Shown: one piece after another, positions 16,416 through 27,104 of the stretch | Numbering within the stretch: position 1 is the stretch's first letter | How the letters are laid out: each line of letters opens with the position of its first letter | From: Pseudomonadota bacterium | Lineage (GTDB): Bacteria > Pseudomonadota > Gammaproteobacteria > Burkholderiales > Burkholderiaceae_C | Direction: 5' to 3' | DNA length: 64,000 bases | NCBI GenBank assembly: GCA_021846965.1 | Contig: JAJZWA010000002.1 | Location: 62,001 to 126,000, forward strand | Position numbers and translations under genes: made by a program | Notes under the pieces: generated by a model | What the model saw: only the letters and a program-made list of their open reading frames with translations | Database searches by the model: none | What the model was told of the DNA's origin: nothing

Positions 16416-16658
16416 TGCAATCCCCCTGGATTTCCGACAAGCCCGGACATCGTTTCGAGCAAATCCGGCTCGCCCAAATTTTCCTTTGCTTCCACCTGGG
16501 CAGACTGGACGCAGCTCGCCCGCGGTGGCTCTATAGTAAGGGCAGGGCATGGGGCCACGGCTCTTTGGCCGAAGCATGCCCGAGGCTTGTTGTTTCGTCC
16601 ATACGTCGCTGCCAGGGTCCGTCGTCGGTTCCCGGGCGCATTTTCCGCAAGAATTCCC
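16416..16658. promoter_or_regulatory. Divergent pilT / YggS-gene promoter region
   Basis: This 243-base gap separates the two divergent genes. It contains the pilT ribosome site and, on the plus strand, a -10-like TATAGT at 16532-16537. No convincing -35 hexamer stands 16-18 bases before it. I see no clear inverted repeat or terminator. Confidence 0.35.
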
Positions 16659-17405
16659 GTGATTCCAGATCGTGACGACAGCGCCGGCGGCCCCGCCGAG
16701 CGCCTGCGGCAGGTGCGCCTGCGCATCGAGCAGGCCGCGCGGGCGGCCGGGCGCGACGCCGCCGAGGTGCGCCTGCTGGCCGTGTCCAAGACCTTCAGCG
16801 CCGAGGCGGTGGCGGCGATGGCGGGCTGCGGGCAGGCCGAATTCGGCGAGAACTACGTGCAGGAGGGCGTGGCCAAGATCGCCGCGCTGCGCGCCGCGTG
16901 GCCGGCGCTGTGCTGGCATTTCATCGGCCCGCTGCAGAGCAACAAGACCCGCGACGTGGCAGCGTGCTTCGACTGGGTGCACAGCATCGACCGGCTCTCC
17001 GTGGCGCAGCGCCTTTCGGCCCAGCGCGGCTCGCCCGCGCAAGGCGACGTGCCGGCGCCGCTGCAGGTGTGCCTGCAGGTCAATATCAGCGGCGAGGCGA
17101 GCAAGAGCGGGGTGCGCCCCGAGGAGCTGCCCGCGCTGGCCCGTGAGGTCGCGCGCCTGCCGGGGCTGCGTCTGCGCGGGCTCATGGGCATCCCGGCCCC
17201 CGCGGTCGATCCGGCGGCGCAGCGCGCGCCCTTCGCGCGCCTGCGCGAGTTGCGCGACCAACTGGTCGCGCACCAGGGCCTGGCGCTGGACACCCTGTCC
17301 ATGGGCATGAGCGCCGACCTGGAGGCCGCCGTGCTCGAGGGCGCCACCATCGTGCGCGTGGGAAGCGCCCTGTTCGGCGAACGCCCGAGGCGGGCAGGGC
17401 CCTGA
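16659..17405 (+). CDS. YggS family pyridoxal-phosphate homeostasis protein
   Basis: This 248-aa protein has the family signatures VRLLAVSKTF (PLP lysine), FGENYVQEG, WHFIGPLQSNK, HSIDR, CLQVNISGEASKSG, LRLRGLMGIP and the C-terminal LSMGMSADLEAAV...VRVGSALFG. YggS/PLPBP-type proteins bind PLP without catalysing a reaction and buffer free PLP. I chose the GTG at 16659; it gives a family-typical length, and no ATG lies near the conserved N-terminus. It runs divergently from pilT, an arrangement common in Proteobacteria. Confidence 0.92.
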   Translation: MIPDRDDSAGGPAERLRQVRLRIEQAARAAGRDAAEVRLLAVSKTFSAEAVAAMAGCGQAEFGENYVQEGVAKIAALRAAWPALCWHFIGPLQSNKTRDVAACFDWVHSIDRLSVAQRLSAQRGSPAQGDVPAPLQVCLQVNISGEASKSGVRPEELPALAREVARLPGLRLRGLMGIPAPAVDPAAQRAPFARLRELRDQLVAHQGLALDTLSMGMSADLEAAVLEGATIVRVGSALFGERPRRAGP

Positions 17406-17456
17406 GATCCCGGGGCGCCTGTTGCGCGGCCTTCGCCGGCCGGCCAGCGGCCGCGC

Positions 17457-17852
17457 TCAGTCCGCCTCGTCGTGCAGTCGACGCAGGTCCAGGCCCAGGG
17501 CCTGCAGCTGCGCGGCCCAGCGCTGCGCCTGTTCCTCATCCAGCGCGCCCAGCGACTGCACCATGCGGCGCCAGTTGCCCGCCTGCTGCGGCAGCGCCGC
17601 GCAGTACAGCAGGCGCGAGCCGCGCTGCACGGCCAGCACGGGGAAATTCTCCGGCTCGAACTCTCCCAGCGCGTCGGACTGCGATTCCACGTCCACCCAC
17701 AGCCAGCGCGCGGCCGGCAGCAGCTGCTGCGACTGCAGGGCCAGATCGCGGAAAGCCTCGCGCCAGCCGCGGCAGATGCCGCACCACTGCGCGCACAGAC
17801 AGGCGACGATCCACTCGCCGGCCTGGGTCCCGGGCGTGCCCGCGGCCATCAT
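17457..17852 (-). CDS. Thioredoxin-like protein
   Basis: This 131-aa protein has a thioredoxin-type active site AQWCGICRGW (CxxC about residues 24-27) after a short hydrophobic strand, and the cis-proline region FPVLAVQRG (about residues 69-77). There is no evident signal peptide or membrane anchor, so a cytoplasmic disulfide reductase is likely. The CGIC pair differs from the usual CGPC, which would alter the redox potential. It starts 8 bases after the ettA stop on the same strand and probably shares its transcript. Confidence 0.82.
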   Translation of the reverse strand: MMAAGTPGTQAGEWIVACLCAQWCGICRGWREAFRDLALQSQQLLPAARWLWVDVESQSDALGEFEPENFPVLAVQRGSRLLYCAALPQQAGNWRRMVQSLGALDEEQAQRWAAQLQALGLDLRRLHDEAD

Positions 17853-17859
17853 CAGGGCC

Positions 17860-19524
<1,665 letters not shown>

Positions 19525-19627
19525 GGATTTGTTCGCGGAAAAGCTGAAGGGAGAAGGGGGCGGGCCGCGCCCGGCGGGCCGCCATGCGGGCACTGTAGCG
19601 CAAGCTGCCGGGCAGCCCGGGGCGGGT

Positions 19628-20200
19628 TCAGAAGGCAGCCATCGCCTGCGCGATCGGCCCGTCGCCGAGTTGCTCGCGCAGCAGCGCGAACATGCGCATG
19701 TCGTGGTAGGCACCTTTCCAGTAGGCAAACTGGCGCAGCACCGCCTCCTGCTCGAAGCCCAGCGCCTCGAGCACCTTGATGGAAGCCTGGTTGTCCGGCG
19801 CAGTCAGCGCGTTGACCCGGTTCAGGCGCATGGTGGCGAAACCATAGGCCAGCACCGCGCCGGCAGCTTCGCGCATCAGTCCGCGCCCCCAGTACTGGCT
19901 GGCCATGTCGTAGCCGAAGGACGCCATGTTGGTGGTCTTGTCCCAGAAGAACAGGCCGCAGGTCCCGATCATGCGCAGGCTGTCGGGCTCGAGCATCGCG
20001 AAACGGTCGTGATGCTTGAGGAAGAAGTCCAGCACGCGCTGCGCCTGCAGCAGGTCGGACAGCGTGTCCAGCTCGTAGTAGCGCGTCACTTCGGGCTGGC
20101 TGTAGATGCCCAGCAGTCCGGCAGCGTCCGTGGCCTGCAAGGGGCGCAGCAGCATGCGCTGCGTGCGCATGCTGCGCGTGGCGGAGTCGAATTCGAGCAT
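19628..20200 (-). CDS. GNAT family N-acetyltransferase (RimJ/RimL-like)
   Basis: This 190-aa acetyltransferase begins with TQRMLLRPLQATDA, typical of the RimJ/RimL branch. The acetyl-CoA-binding motif reads YWGRGLMREAAGAVLAYGF, followed by LNRVNALTAPDNQASIKVLEALGFEQEAVLRQ. The substrate may be a ribosomal protein N-terminus or a small amine, and the sequence does not decide. It lies 103 bases upstream of ettA on the same strand. The ATG at 20200 follows a GC-rich leader and fits the family's N-terminus. Confidence 0.88.
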   Translation of the reverse strand: MLEFDSATRSMRTQRMLLRPLQATDAAGLLGIYSQPEVTRYYELDTLSDLLQAQRVLDFFLKHHDRFAMLEPDSLRMIGTCGLFFWDKTTNMASFGYDMASQYWGRGLMREAAGAVLAYGFATMRLNRVNALTAPDNQASIKVLEALGFEQEAVLRQFAYWKGAYHDMRMFALLREQLGDGPIAQAMAAF

Positions 20201-20258
20201 GGGCACGCGGTGCGGGGGATCGAGGTCGGCGGGGCTCCATGGTAGTGCGCCGGCGCCC

Positions 20259-20289
20259 AAAAAAAGGCGGCGGGGACGCGCCCCGCCGC
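20259..20289 (-). terminator. Intrinsic terminator downstream of the HtrA-type protease gene
   Basis: On the minus strand a nine-pair GC stem (GCGGCGGGG / CCCCGCCGC, loop of five bases) is followed directly by CC and TTTTTTT. It lies about 120 bases after the protease stop and 60 bases before the acetyltransferase start, so it should end the protease transcript. Confidence 0.88.
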
Positions 20290-20411
20290 AATCGCTTGCC
20301 GCTCGCTTGAGGCCTGGCCGGTGCCACCCGGTCAGGAGATCCCGGGCGGCGCTTGCGGCGCCGTCCGGGGGTTGGGGCCCGCCAGGGCGGGCATGCGCCG
20401 GGAGGTCTGGT

Positions 20412-21890
20412 TCAACCCAGGTCCACCGGCACGAAGATGCGGGCGTGACCGCGCTGCACCAGCAGCGCCACGGTATTGCCGGCGGACTTGAGGATCGAGC
20501 GCACCTGCGCCACATTGCTCACGGGCTTGCCGTCGATGGCCAGCAGGATGTCGCCGGGTTGCACGCCGGCCTGCTCGGCGGGGCCCGAGACCCCTTGCAC
20601 CAGCAGGCCGTTGTGCACCTGCGCCTGGGCCTGCTCGGCGGCGTTGAGCGGGCGGACCTGCAGGCCCAGCCCGTGGCCGCTGGCGCTGCCGCCGGCGTCG
20701 GCCACCAGGGTGCCGTCGCTGAAGCTGCCGAGCGTGGCTTCCAGCGTGGACTGGCGATGATTGCTCCACACCCCCAGCTTGACCTTCTGGCCGGGTTGCA
20801 TCATGCCGATCATCATCGGCAGATCCGTCGAGTCGTTCACCGGCTGGCCGTTGACGCTGAGGATGATGTCACCGGCCTTCAGTCCGGCCTTGGCCGCCGG
20901 GCTGCCGTCGGACACCTGCGCCACCAGCGCGCCACGCGGATCGCGCAGGCCGAAGGAGTTGGCCAGTTGCTGCGTCACCGTCTGCACGGCGATTCCCAGC
21001 TTGCCGTGCTGCACCTGGCCATGCTCGATGATCTGGCGCGCCACGGCCTCGGCCACGTTGATCGGAATGGCGAAGGACAGGCCCTCGAAGGCACCGGTCT
21101 GGGTGAAGATCTGCGAATTGATGCCCACTACCTCGCCCTGGGTGTTGAACAGCGGACCGCCGGAGTTGCCGGGGTTCACCGCCACATCGGTCTGGATGAA
21201 GGGCACCATGCTGTCGTCGGGCAGGGCACGGCTCTTGGCGCTGACGATGCCCGCGGTGACGGTGTTGTAGAAACCATAGGGCGAGCCGATGGCCAGCACC
21301 CAGTCGCCCGGCTCGAGCTTGGACGGGTCGCCGACGCGCACCGTGGGCAGCCCGGTGGCATCGATCTTGAGCACGGCGATGTCGGTCTTGGCGTCACTGC
21401 CCAGGACCTTGGCCTTGTAGCTGCGCTGGTCGGTCAGCGTGACGGTGACCGACTTGGCGCCCTTGACCACGTGGGCGTTGGTCAGCACGAGACCGTCGGA
21501 ACTGATGATGAAGCCCGAGCCCAGACCTTCGGTCGGCACTTCGCGCGGGCCCTGGTTCTGGAATTGCTGGAAGAACTGGAAGAAGGGCGAGTTGCGCAGT
21601 TGCGGCGGAACCTGCGACATGTCGGCGCCGCCGGTGGTGGTGGTTTCGCCGCGCACGTTGATGTGCACCACCGTGGGGCCGAAGCGCTTGACGATGGAGG
21701 AGAAGTTCGGGCCGCCCACGGGCACCGCCTGCCCGACCGAGGCCGGCGGGTTGTTGAACAGCGGAAGGCTCTGGTGGTTGAGCTTCACCGAGGGCGCGCT
21801 GCCCGCGTAGCTGACCTGCCAGAGCGTGAGGCCGCCGAGGCTGAGGGCGACCGAGGCCGCGATCGCGGCGAGAAGTTTGGTGTTTTTCAT
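20412..21890 (-). CDS. Do-family periplasmic serine protease/chaperone (DegP/HtrA/MucD)
   Basis: This 492-aa protein has an uncleaved-anchor or signal segment (about residues 6-28), a trypsin-like domain with catalytic triad His140 (TNAHVV), Asp170 (TDIAVLKI) and Ser243 (NPGNSGGP), and two PDZ domains (about 275-365 and 390-480). It degrades or refolds misfolded envelope proteins in the periplasm. I chose the ATG at 21890 (MKNTKLLAAI) because AGGAG lies 10 bases ahead; the ATG eight codons earlier has no ribosome site. A strong terminator follows. The window does not decide between DegP, DegQ and MucD. Confidence 0.93.
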   Translation of the reverse strand: MKNTKLLAAIAASVALSLGGLTLWQVSYAGSAPSVKLNHQSLPLFNNPPASVGQAVPVGGPNFSSIVKRFGPTVVHINVRGETTTTGGADMSQVPPQLRNSPFFQFFQQFQNQGPREVPTEGLGSGFIISSDGLVLTNAHVVKGAKSVTVTLTDQRSYKAKVLGSDAKTDIAVLKIDATGLPTVRVGDPSKLEPGDWVLAIGSPYGFYNTVTAGIVSAKSRALPDDSMVPFIQTDVAVNPGNSGGPLFNTQGEVVGINSQIFTQTGAFEGLSFAIPINVAEAVARQIIEHGQVQHGKLGIAVQTVTQQLANSFGLRDPRGALVAQVSDGSPAAKAGLKAGDIILSVNGQPVNDSTDLPMMIGMMQPGQKVKLGVWSNHRQSTLEATLGSFSDGTLVADAGGSASGHGLGLQVRPLNAAEQAQAQVHNGLLVQGVSGPAEQAGVQPGDILLAIDGKPVSNVAQVRSILKSAGNTVALLVQRGHARIFVPVDLG

Positions 21891-21958
21891 GATGGCGTAG
21901 CTCCTGATGTGCAATCCAGGTGATTTCGATCCGGCACGATGACAGTGTGCGCCTGCGT

Positions 21959-21977
21959 GCTTAGGGCGGGCTTAAGG
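21959..21977. promoter_or_regulatory. Direct repeat with 11-bp period upstream of the protease gene
   Basis: GCTTAGGG (21959-21966) and GCTTAAGG (21970-21977) repeat with an 11-bp period, about 70-90 bases upstream of the protease start in the 288-base divergent region shared with the SIMPL gene. Such tandem half-sites are typical of OmpR/PhoB-family response regulators. No matching regulator gene is in the window, so this is only a candidate operator. Confidence 0.35.
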
Positions 21978-22178
21978 TCCGGCGCTCCTGGTCTGCACAA
22001 CCCCACGCAAGCAGCGTGAAGGCTTGAAGGCATGCCGCGGCAAGGCGTAGGGTTTGACCAGCATGGTGCACGCGATGGCATGTTCTGGGTGTTTGCCGCG
22101 CGTTACCCTGAGCTTGCCCGGGCCTGCATGCGCCGTGGGCCGGACGATCCTGTTCACGATTCTCACGAGGAGTTCCCG

Positions 22179-22922
22179 ATGCCGCTTCGCCCGATCGCCT
22201 TTCCCCCTTCCGCGCGCCGGGGCCTTGCCGGCCTGGTGCTGGCGCTGGGCGCGCTGGCCGTGCCCGTCTGGGCCGGGCAGCCAGCGCCCTCCGGCCTGCT
22301 GCAATTGCAGGCGCAGGCCAGCGCCGAGGTGGTGCCGGACCGCAGCGTGGCGAGCCTGGCCGCAGTCGCCCAGGGCGACGATCTCGCCGCCTTGAATGCG
22401 CAAGTGGCGCGACGCCTGGACGACGCGCTGCGCACCGCGCGTGCCACGCAGGGCGTGCAGGCCGCCACCGGCGAGGTTTCCACCCAGCCGCGCTATCGCG
22501 ACACCGGCGGCACGGTGCACCAGGAGGGCTGGACGGTCAGCGCCGAGCTGACCCTGCGCGCCGCCGACCCGAAGGTGCTGGGTGCGCTGCTGGGAGAACT
22601 GGGCGCGAAGCTGCAGCTGCAGTCGGTGCGCGGCGAGATGTCGGCGGCGCAGCGCCAGCATGAGCTCGACACTCTGGGCGCGCGCGCGATCGCCGCGTTC
22701 CGGGCACGCGCGCAGGCCGCCGCGCGCGAATTCGGCTATGCGGGCTACAGCTTGCGAGAGGCCCAGCTCAGCGGGCTGCAGGGGGTGGAGCCGCAGCCGC
22801 GACCCATGATGTTCCAGCAGGGCATGCTGGCGGCGCGCGCCGCGCAGCCGGCGCTGGCCCTGCAGCCAGGCAGCCGTGAGCTCAGCGTCAGTGTCAGCGG
22901 CAGCGTGCAGTTGCAGCGCTGA
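22179..22922 (+). CDS. SIMPL domain (DUF541) periplasmic protein
   Basis: This 247-aa protein has a signal peptide (hydrophobic AGLVLALGALAVPVWA, cleavage near VWA-GQ). The SIMPL/DUF541 pattern follows: LQLQAQASAEVVPDRSVASLAA, then STQPRYRDTGGTVHQEGWTVSAELTLRAADPKVLGALL, and a C-terminal SVSGSVQLQ strand. SIMPL proteins are periplasmic or outer-membrane proteins of unclear role, some linked to oxidative stress. ACGAGGAG precedes the ATG at 22179. It is transcribed away from the HtrA-type protease, which could suggest a shared envelope-stress response. Confidence 0.85.
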   Translation: MPLRPIAFPPSARRGLAGLVLALGALAVPVWAGQPAPSGLLQLQAQASAEVVPDRSVASLAAVAQGDDLAALNAQVARRLDDALRTARATQGVQAATGEVSTQPRYRDTGGTVHQEGWTVSAELTLRAADPKVLGALLGELGAKLQLQSVRGEMSAAQRQHELDTLGARAIAAFRARAQAAAREFGYAGYSLREAQLSGLQGVEPQPRPMMFQQGMLAARAAQPALALQPGSRELSVSVSGSVQLQR

Positions 22923-22932
22923 GGCCGCGCCC

Positions 22933-22962
22933 AGCCCGGGCCGCGGCGGGCCCGGCCGGGCT
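22933..22962. terminator. GC hairpin between convergent SIMPL and exporter genes
   Basis: AGCCCGG at 22933-22939 pairs with CCGGGCT at 22956-22962, with further pairing inside (GCC/GGC blocks). It lies in the 39-base gap between two convergent stops and would serve both strands. There is no T-run, so efficient intrinsic termination is uncertain. Confidence 0.4.
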
Positions 22963-24194
22963 CAGGCCGCGCCCGCGGCCGCGGCGCCCTGCGGGCGTGC
23001 CTTGGCCTGGTGCAGGTCGGGCAGCAGCGCCGCGAGCAGGCCGATCAGGGGCAGGAAGGAACACACCTTGTACACGCCGACGATGCCGATCAGGTCGGCC
23101 AGCTGGCCCAGGGCCGCGGCTCCGATGCCGCCGAGCCCGAAGGCCAGGCCGAAGAACAGGCCCGAGACGGCGCCCACGCGACCGGGCATCAGTTCCTGCG
23201 CGTAGACCACCATGGCCGGGAAGGCGGACGCCAGCACGAAGCCGATGATCGCGGTCAGCACCGCCGAGGTGCCCAGGCCCACGTAGGGAAGCGCGAGGGT
23301 GAAGGGCGCCACGCCGAGGATGGACACCCAGATCACGCGCTTGCGCCCGATGCGGTCGCCGATGGGCCCGCCCAGCAGGGTGCCGGCGGCCACCGCGGCG
23401 AGGAACACGAACAGGTGCAGCTGTGCGTCGCGCACGCTGACGTCGAAACGTTTTTGCAGGAAAAAGATCAGATAGGTGTTGATCGAGGCCAGGTAGAAGA
23501 ACTTGGAGAACACCAGGGCCATCAGCACCGCCATGGTGCGGCGCACGACCCCCGCATCCTGCGCCTGCACCGGCCTCGCGGCGGCGCGCTTGCGCACCAG
23601 GCTGAGGTGGTGACGCGCCCAGCGGCCCACCAGCGCCAGCACCACCATGCCCAGCAGGGCCGCGGCCGAGAACCAGGCGATGGAGTGCTGCCCGTGGCTG
23701 ACGATGATCGCCGCGGCCAGCAGCGGGCCGAGGGCGCTGCCGGCGTTTCCGCCCACCTGGAAGATGGACTGTGCCAGACCGTGCTGGCCGCCCGAGGCCA
23801 TGCGCGCCACGCGCGAGGATTCCGGGTGGAAGATCGACGAGCCCATGCCCACGCAGGCGGCGGCCATCAGCACGTGCGGGAAGCTGTCGGCGCGCGACAG
23901 CAGCAGCAGGCCGACGAAGGTAAAGCCCATTCCAACAGAAAGGGAATAGGGCCGCGGCTTGCGGTCGGCGAACAGGCCCACCAGCGGTTGCAGGATCGAC
24001 GCGGTGATCTGGTAGGTGAGGGTGATCAGGCCGATCTGCGCGAAGCTCAGGTGCAGGTTGCCCTTGAGCAGCGGGTAGATGGCCAGCATCAACGACTGCA
24101 TCATGTCGTTGAGCAGATGGGAAAGGCTGATGGCGCCGAGCACGGAATAGTGCGTGCGTTGCGGGGCGCCGGCCGAGGTGTCGGACGAGGACAT
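22962..24194 (-). CDS. MFS transporter, fosmidomycin-resistance (Fsr) type
   Basis: This 410-aa protein has twelve predicted membrane segments. The opening VLGAISLSHLLNDMMQSL is typical of the Fsr-like branch of the major facilitator superfamily, as is SILQPLVGLFADRKPRPYSL (loop 2-3 motif A region). E. coli Fsr exports fosmidomycin; the natural substrate of this group is unknown. I chose the ATG at 24194 (MSSSDTSAG) because residues upstream of it are not membrane-protein-like. It lies 95 bases downstream of the PfkB kinase on the same strand. Confidence 0.88.
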   Translation of the reverse strand: MSSSDTSAGAPQRTHYSVLGAISLSHLLNDMMQSLMLAIYPLLKGNLHLSFAQIGLITLTYQITASILQPLVGLFADRKPRPYSLSVGMGFTFVGLLLLSRADSFPHVLMAAACVGMGSSIFHPESSRVARMASGGQHGLAQSIFQVGGNAGSALGPLLAAAIIVSHGQHSIAWFSAAALLGMVVLALVGRWARHHLSLVRKRAAARPVQAQDAGVVRRTMAVLMALVFSKFFYLASINTYLIFFLQKRFDVSVRDAQLHLFVFLAAVAAGTLLGGPIGDRIGRKRVIWVSILGVAPFTLALPYVGLGTSAVLTAIIGFVLASAFPAMVVYAQELMPGRVGAVSGLFFGLAFGLGGIGAAALGQLADLIGIVGVYKVCSFLPLIGLLAALLPDLHQAKARPQGAAAAGAA

Positions 24195-24289
24195 GCTGGG
24201 GCGTACGGAGTGCGGGATCGTGCCTCGCGCCGCGGGCGCGGCGCAAAGGAAACACTGTACGCCGATCAGGGTTTTCCTGCCCGTGGCGC

Positions 24290-25240
24290 TCAGGCGGCCC
24301 GAGCCGTCTCCGGGGGTTCGCCGTAGGCCGAGCGGAAGTCCTGCAGGGCCTGGGCCAGGTCGGGGCTGTGGTTCTGCGGCCCGCTGCAGGCGACCTTGCG
24401 TGCGCCCAGCACATTGCCCAGACGGCAGGCATCGACCAGCGGCCAGCCGGCTTCCAGCGCCCACAGCAGTGCTCCGCGGAAGGCGTCGCCGCAGCCGGTG
24501 GGATCCACCACGCGCTGGGCCGCCAGGCCCGGCACACGGGTGCAGGCCCCTGCCTCGAACACATCGCAGCCCTGGGCGCCGCGCGTGACCACCAGGCCGC
24601 GCAGCTGTCCGGCGAGATGTTCCAGGCTCCAGCCGGTGCGTTCGGCGAGCATCGCCGCCTCGTAGTCGTTGACCACCACCCAGTCGGCCTGCCCGACGAA
24701 ATCGCGCAGCGCGGCGCCGTCGAACATGGGCAGGCCCTGGCCGGGGTCGAACACGAAGGGCAGGCCGGCCGCGGCCATCTGCGCCGCATGCTCGATCATG
24801 GCCTGGCGCCCGTCGGGTGCGATGATGCCCAGGCGCAGCCCGGGAAGCGCCGGCACCGGCTGCGTGTGGGCGAACTGCATGGCCCCGGGGTGGAAGGAGG
24901 TGATCTGGTTATCGTCGCGGTCGGTGACGATATGGGCCTGCGCGGTGTGGGTGTTCGGCACCACGCGCACGTAGTCGCGCCCGATGCCCAGGCTGTCCAG
25001 TCGTTGTTCGTAGCTCGCCCCATCCTCGCCCAGCGTGGCCAGCACCACGGGCTGTCCGCCCAGGCGGCGCATGGTGTAGGCGATGTTGCCGGCGCAGCCG
25101 CCGAAATCGCGCCGCAGTTCGGGCACCAGGAAGGACACGTTGAGCACATGGGCCTTTTCGGGCAGGATGTGCTCGGCGAAGCGCCCCTCGAACAGGGCGA
25201 TGGTGTCGAAGGCGAGGGAACCGCAGATCAGGCTGGACAT
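24290..25240 (-). CDS. PfkB family carbohydrate/nucleoside kinase (adenosine kinase-like)
   Basis: This 316-aa kinase has both PfkB signatures: an N-terminal GGCAGNIAYTMRRLGG (about residues 48-63) and the C-terminal catalytic DPTGCGDAFRGALLW, with Asp as the base. The IC-GSLAFDT start and the FEGRFAEHILPEKAH segment resemble the bacterial adenosine kinase/ribokinase branch often annotated as adenosine kinase. The true substrate (adenosine, ribose or another sugar) cannot be decided here. I chose the ATG at 25240 (MSSLICGSL), which starts directly before the first beta strand. Confidence 0.85.
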   Translation of the reverse strand: MSSLICGSLAFDTIALFEGRFAEHILPEKAHVLNVSFLVPELRRDFGGCAGNIAYTMRRLGGQPVVLATLGEDGASYEQRLDSLGIGRDYVRVVPNTHTAQAHIVTDRDDNQITSFHPGAMQFAHTQPVPALPGLRLGIIAPDGRQAMIEHAAQMAAAGLPFVFDPGQGLPMFDGAALRDFVGQADWVVVNDYEAAMLAERTGWSLEHLAGQLRGLVVTRGAQGCDVFEAGACTRVPGLAAQRVVDPTGCGDAFRGALLWALEAGWPLVDACRLGNVLGARKVACSGPQNHSPDLAQALQDFRSAYGEPPETARAA

Positions 25241-25322
25241 GGGCAAGTGAAGGCTGAAGAGGCAGGAATCAGCCCTCACTGTAGCGTCTGAGCGCCTGCC
25301 CCCGGCCGCGCCGACGGCCCGC

Positions 25323-25823
25323 TCAGCGCAGGGCCGCGAGCGCGGCGGAGTAGTCGGGCTCCTGGGCGATTTCCGGCACCAGTTCGCTGTGCAGCACGCG
25401 ATCGCCCTCGTCCAGCACCACGACCGCGCGCGCGGTCAGGCCGCGCAGCGGTCCGCTGACCATGTTCACGCCCCAGGCGTCGAGGAATTCCGGGTTGCGG
25501 AAGGTCGACAGCGGCAGCACGTTGTTCAGGCCCTCGACGGTGCAGAAGCGGTTGGCGCCGAAGGGCAGGTCCGCCGAAACCACCAGCACCACGGTGTTGT
25601 CCAGGGCCGAGGCCTCCTGGTTGAAATGCCGGGTCGACTGCGCGCAGGTCGGCGTGTCCAGCGAGGGCACGATGTTGAGCACCTTGCGCTTGCCGGCCCA
25701 GGCGTCCAGCCCCACCTCGGCCAGGCTCTTGTCGGTGAGTCGCATCGCCGGCGCCTTGTCGCCGCGCTTGGGCAGCGAGCCGCGAACTTCGACGGGGTTG
25801 CCGCGCAGGGTGATCTGGGCCAT
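25323..25823 (-). CDS. tpx: Thiol peroxidase Tpx
   Basis: This 166-aa atypical 2-Cys peroxiredoxin has peroxidatic Cys60 in [15 protein letters not shown] and resolving Cys94 in ANRFCTVEG. It also has the family's start [18 protein letters not shown] and the [15 protein letters not shown] segment. It reduces hydroperoxides using thioredoxin. The length is exactly typical. A GGAG ribosome site stands before the ATG. The gene is monocistronic as far as can be seen. Confidence 0.96.
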   Translation of the reverse strand: MAQITLRGNPVEVRGSLPKRGDKAPAMRLTDKSLAEVGLDAWAGKRKVLNIVPSLDTPTCAQSTRHFNQEASALDNTVVLVVSADLPFGANRFCTVEGLNNVLPLSTFRNPEFLDAWGVNMVSGPLRGLTARAVVVLDEGDRVLHSELVPEIAQEPDYSAALAALR

Positions 25824-26016
25824 GGTTCGGGTCTCCGGGGTGGGGGAATGGGAATCCGAGGATGCTAGTGATTCGCATGCGCCGCCGGGCATCCGGCACC
25901 AATTCCCTTCAGAGTTTGTGGATATCACGCATGCGGGCGTGTCGTTCGCGAAAGGCTGCGCGCCGCCACTGCGGCAGGTCCGCGCCAGGCCGCGCTGCAG
26001 GGTGGGGCAGGGCATG
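25824..26016. other. Gene-free stretch upstream of tpx
   Basis: Between the tpx start and the tRNA terminator I see only the tpx leader, with its GGAG ribosome site. There is no confident promoter hexamer pair, repeat or small coding frame. Confidence 0.5.
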
Positions 26017-26057
26017 AAAAAAGCTCCGGGACGTTGAAGGACAACGTCGCGGAGCTT
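26017..26057 (-). terminator. Intrinsic terminator of tRNA-Ala
   Basis: On the minus strand AAGCTCCGCGACGTT and AACGTCCCGGAGCTT form a long stem with one small internal mismatch, followed by six T residues. It lies about 100 bases beyond the 3' end of tRNA-Ala on the same strand. Confidence 0.88.
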
Positions 26058-26159
26058 CCTGGATGCGAGCAGTCTGCGTGGCGAAAAATCCTGCAGCCTG
26101 CCGAACAAGCCCTGGACAAGCCGCTGCTTCTCGGCTTGATCAGGCGCTGGTCTTCGATG

Positions 26160-26235
<76 letters not shown>

Positions 26236-26306
26236 GAAGAAGCGAAATCATACACCACGGCAATCTCAGCCGGGAAGTCCCCCGGCCGGGAGTCCGGGAG
26301 CCCGTT

Positions 26307-27083
26307 TCAGGGCTGGCGCCGGCGGCGGAATACGCGCCGGGTTTCGCTGGAGGCCTCGGGCGCGTAGGCGTAGCCCTCGGAATCGAAGTCCACGATGGCC
26401 TGCGGGCGGTCGATGCGGTGCTCGATGATCCAGCGCGCCATCAGGCCGCGCGCGCGCTTGGCGTGCACGCCGATCACGCGCCAGCCCTTGGCATCGCCTT
26501 CCTGGAACACCACGTCGACCACGGGATGGCCGAGCGCGGCGGTGTCGACGGCGCGGAAGTATTCCTCGGAGGCCAGGTTCAGCAGCAGCTTGCTGCGATG
26601 CGAGCCCAGCTGCTCGCGCAGCGCCTCGGCGATGCGCTTGCCCCAGAAGGCGTAGAGGTCCCGCCCCGCGGGGTTGGCCAGGCGCGTGCCCATTTCCAGT
26701 CGATAGGCCTGCATCAGGTCCAGCGGGCGCAGCACGCCGTACAGGCCGCTGAGCATCACCACGTGGTCCTGCGCCCAGCGCAGCTGGGCGGGCGTCAGGT
26801 GCGCGGCGTCCAGCCCGGCGTAGACGTCTCCGGCGAAGGCGAGCAGGGCCGGGCGGCTGTTGTCGGCATCGAAGTCCCGCGACCACGCGGCGTAGCGCTG
26901 GGCATTGAGCAGCGCCAGCTTGTCGGAGATGCCCATCAGGCTGCCCAGCTGCGCGGGCGAGAGTTCGCGCAGGATCTCGATCAGGCGCGCCGAGTCGGGG
27001 ATGAAGCGGGGAAGGGTGGTGGGCAGCGGCGGGGTCGCGCTATCCATGTCCAGGGTCTTGGCCGGAGACAGGGCCAGCAGCAT
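26307..27083 (-). CDS. yaaA: Peroxide stress protein YaaA (DUF328)
   Basis: This 258-aa protein starts MLLALSPAKTLD, the invariant N-terminus of YaaA/DUF328. It also has LMGISDKLALLNAQRY, HVVMLSGLYGVLRPLDLMQAYRLEMGT, FWGKRIAE and LLNLASEEYF. In E. coli YaaA lowers free iron and limits oxidative DNA damage during H2O2 stress. Its neighbours (tpx on one side, the rubrerythrin redox module on the other) fit that role. It lies 21 bases downstream of the DUF3501 gene on the same strand and may be part of that operon. Confidence 0.95.
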   Translation of the reverse strand: MLLALSPAKTLDMDSATPPLPTTLPRFIPDSARLIEILRELSPAQLGSLMGISDKLALLNAQRYAAWSRDFDADNSRPALLAFAGDVYAGLDAAHLTPAQLRWAQDHVVMLSGLYGVLRPLDLMQAYRLEMGTRLANPAGRDLYAFWGKRIAEALREQLGSHRSKLLLNLASEEYFRAVDTAALGHPVVDVVFQEGDAKGWRVIGVHAKRARGLMARWIIEHRIDRPQAIVDFDSEGYAYAPEASSETRRVFRRRRQP

Positions 27084-27104
27084 CGGGAGGACCTCGGGTG
27101 GGGT

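Noticed and set aside
16440-16500. Possible sigma-54 promoter for pilT on the minus strand (TGGGCG...TTTGCT)
   Set aside because: The GG and GC elements are 12 or 13 bases apart instead of ten, so the fixed geometry of -24/-12 promoters is not met.
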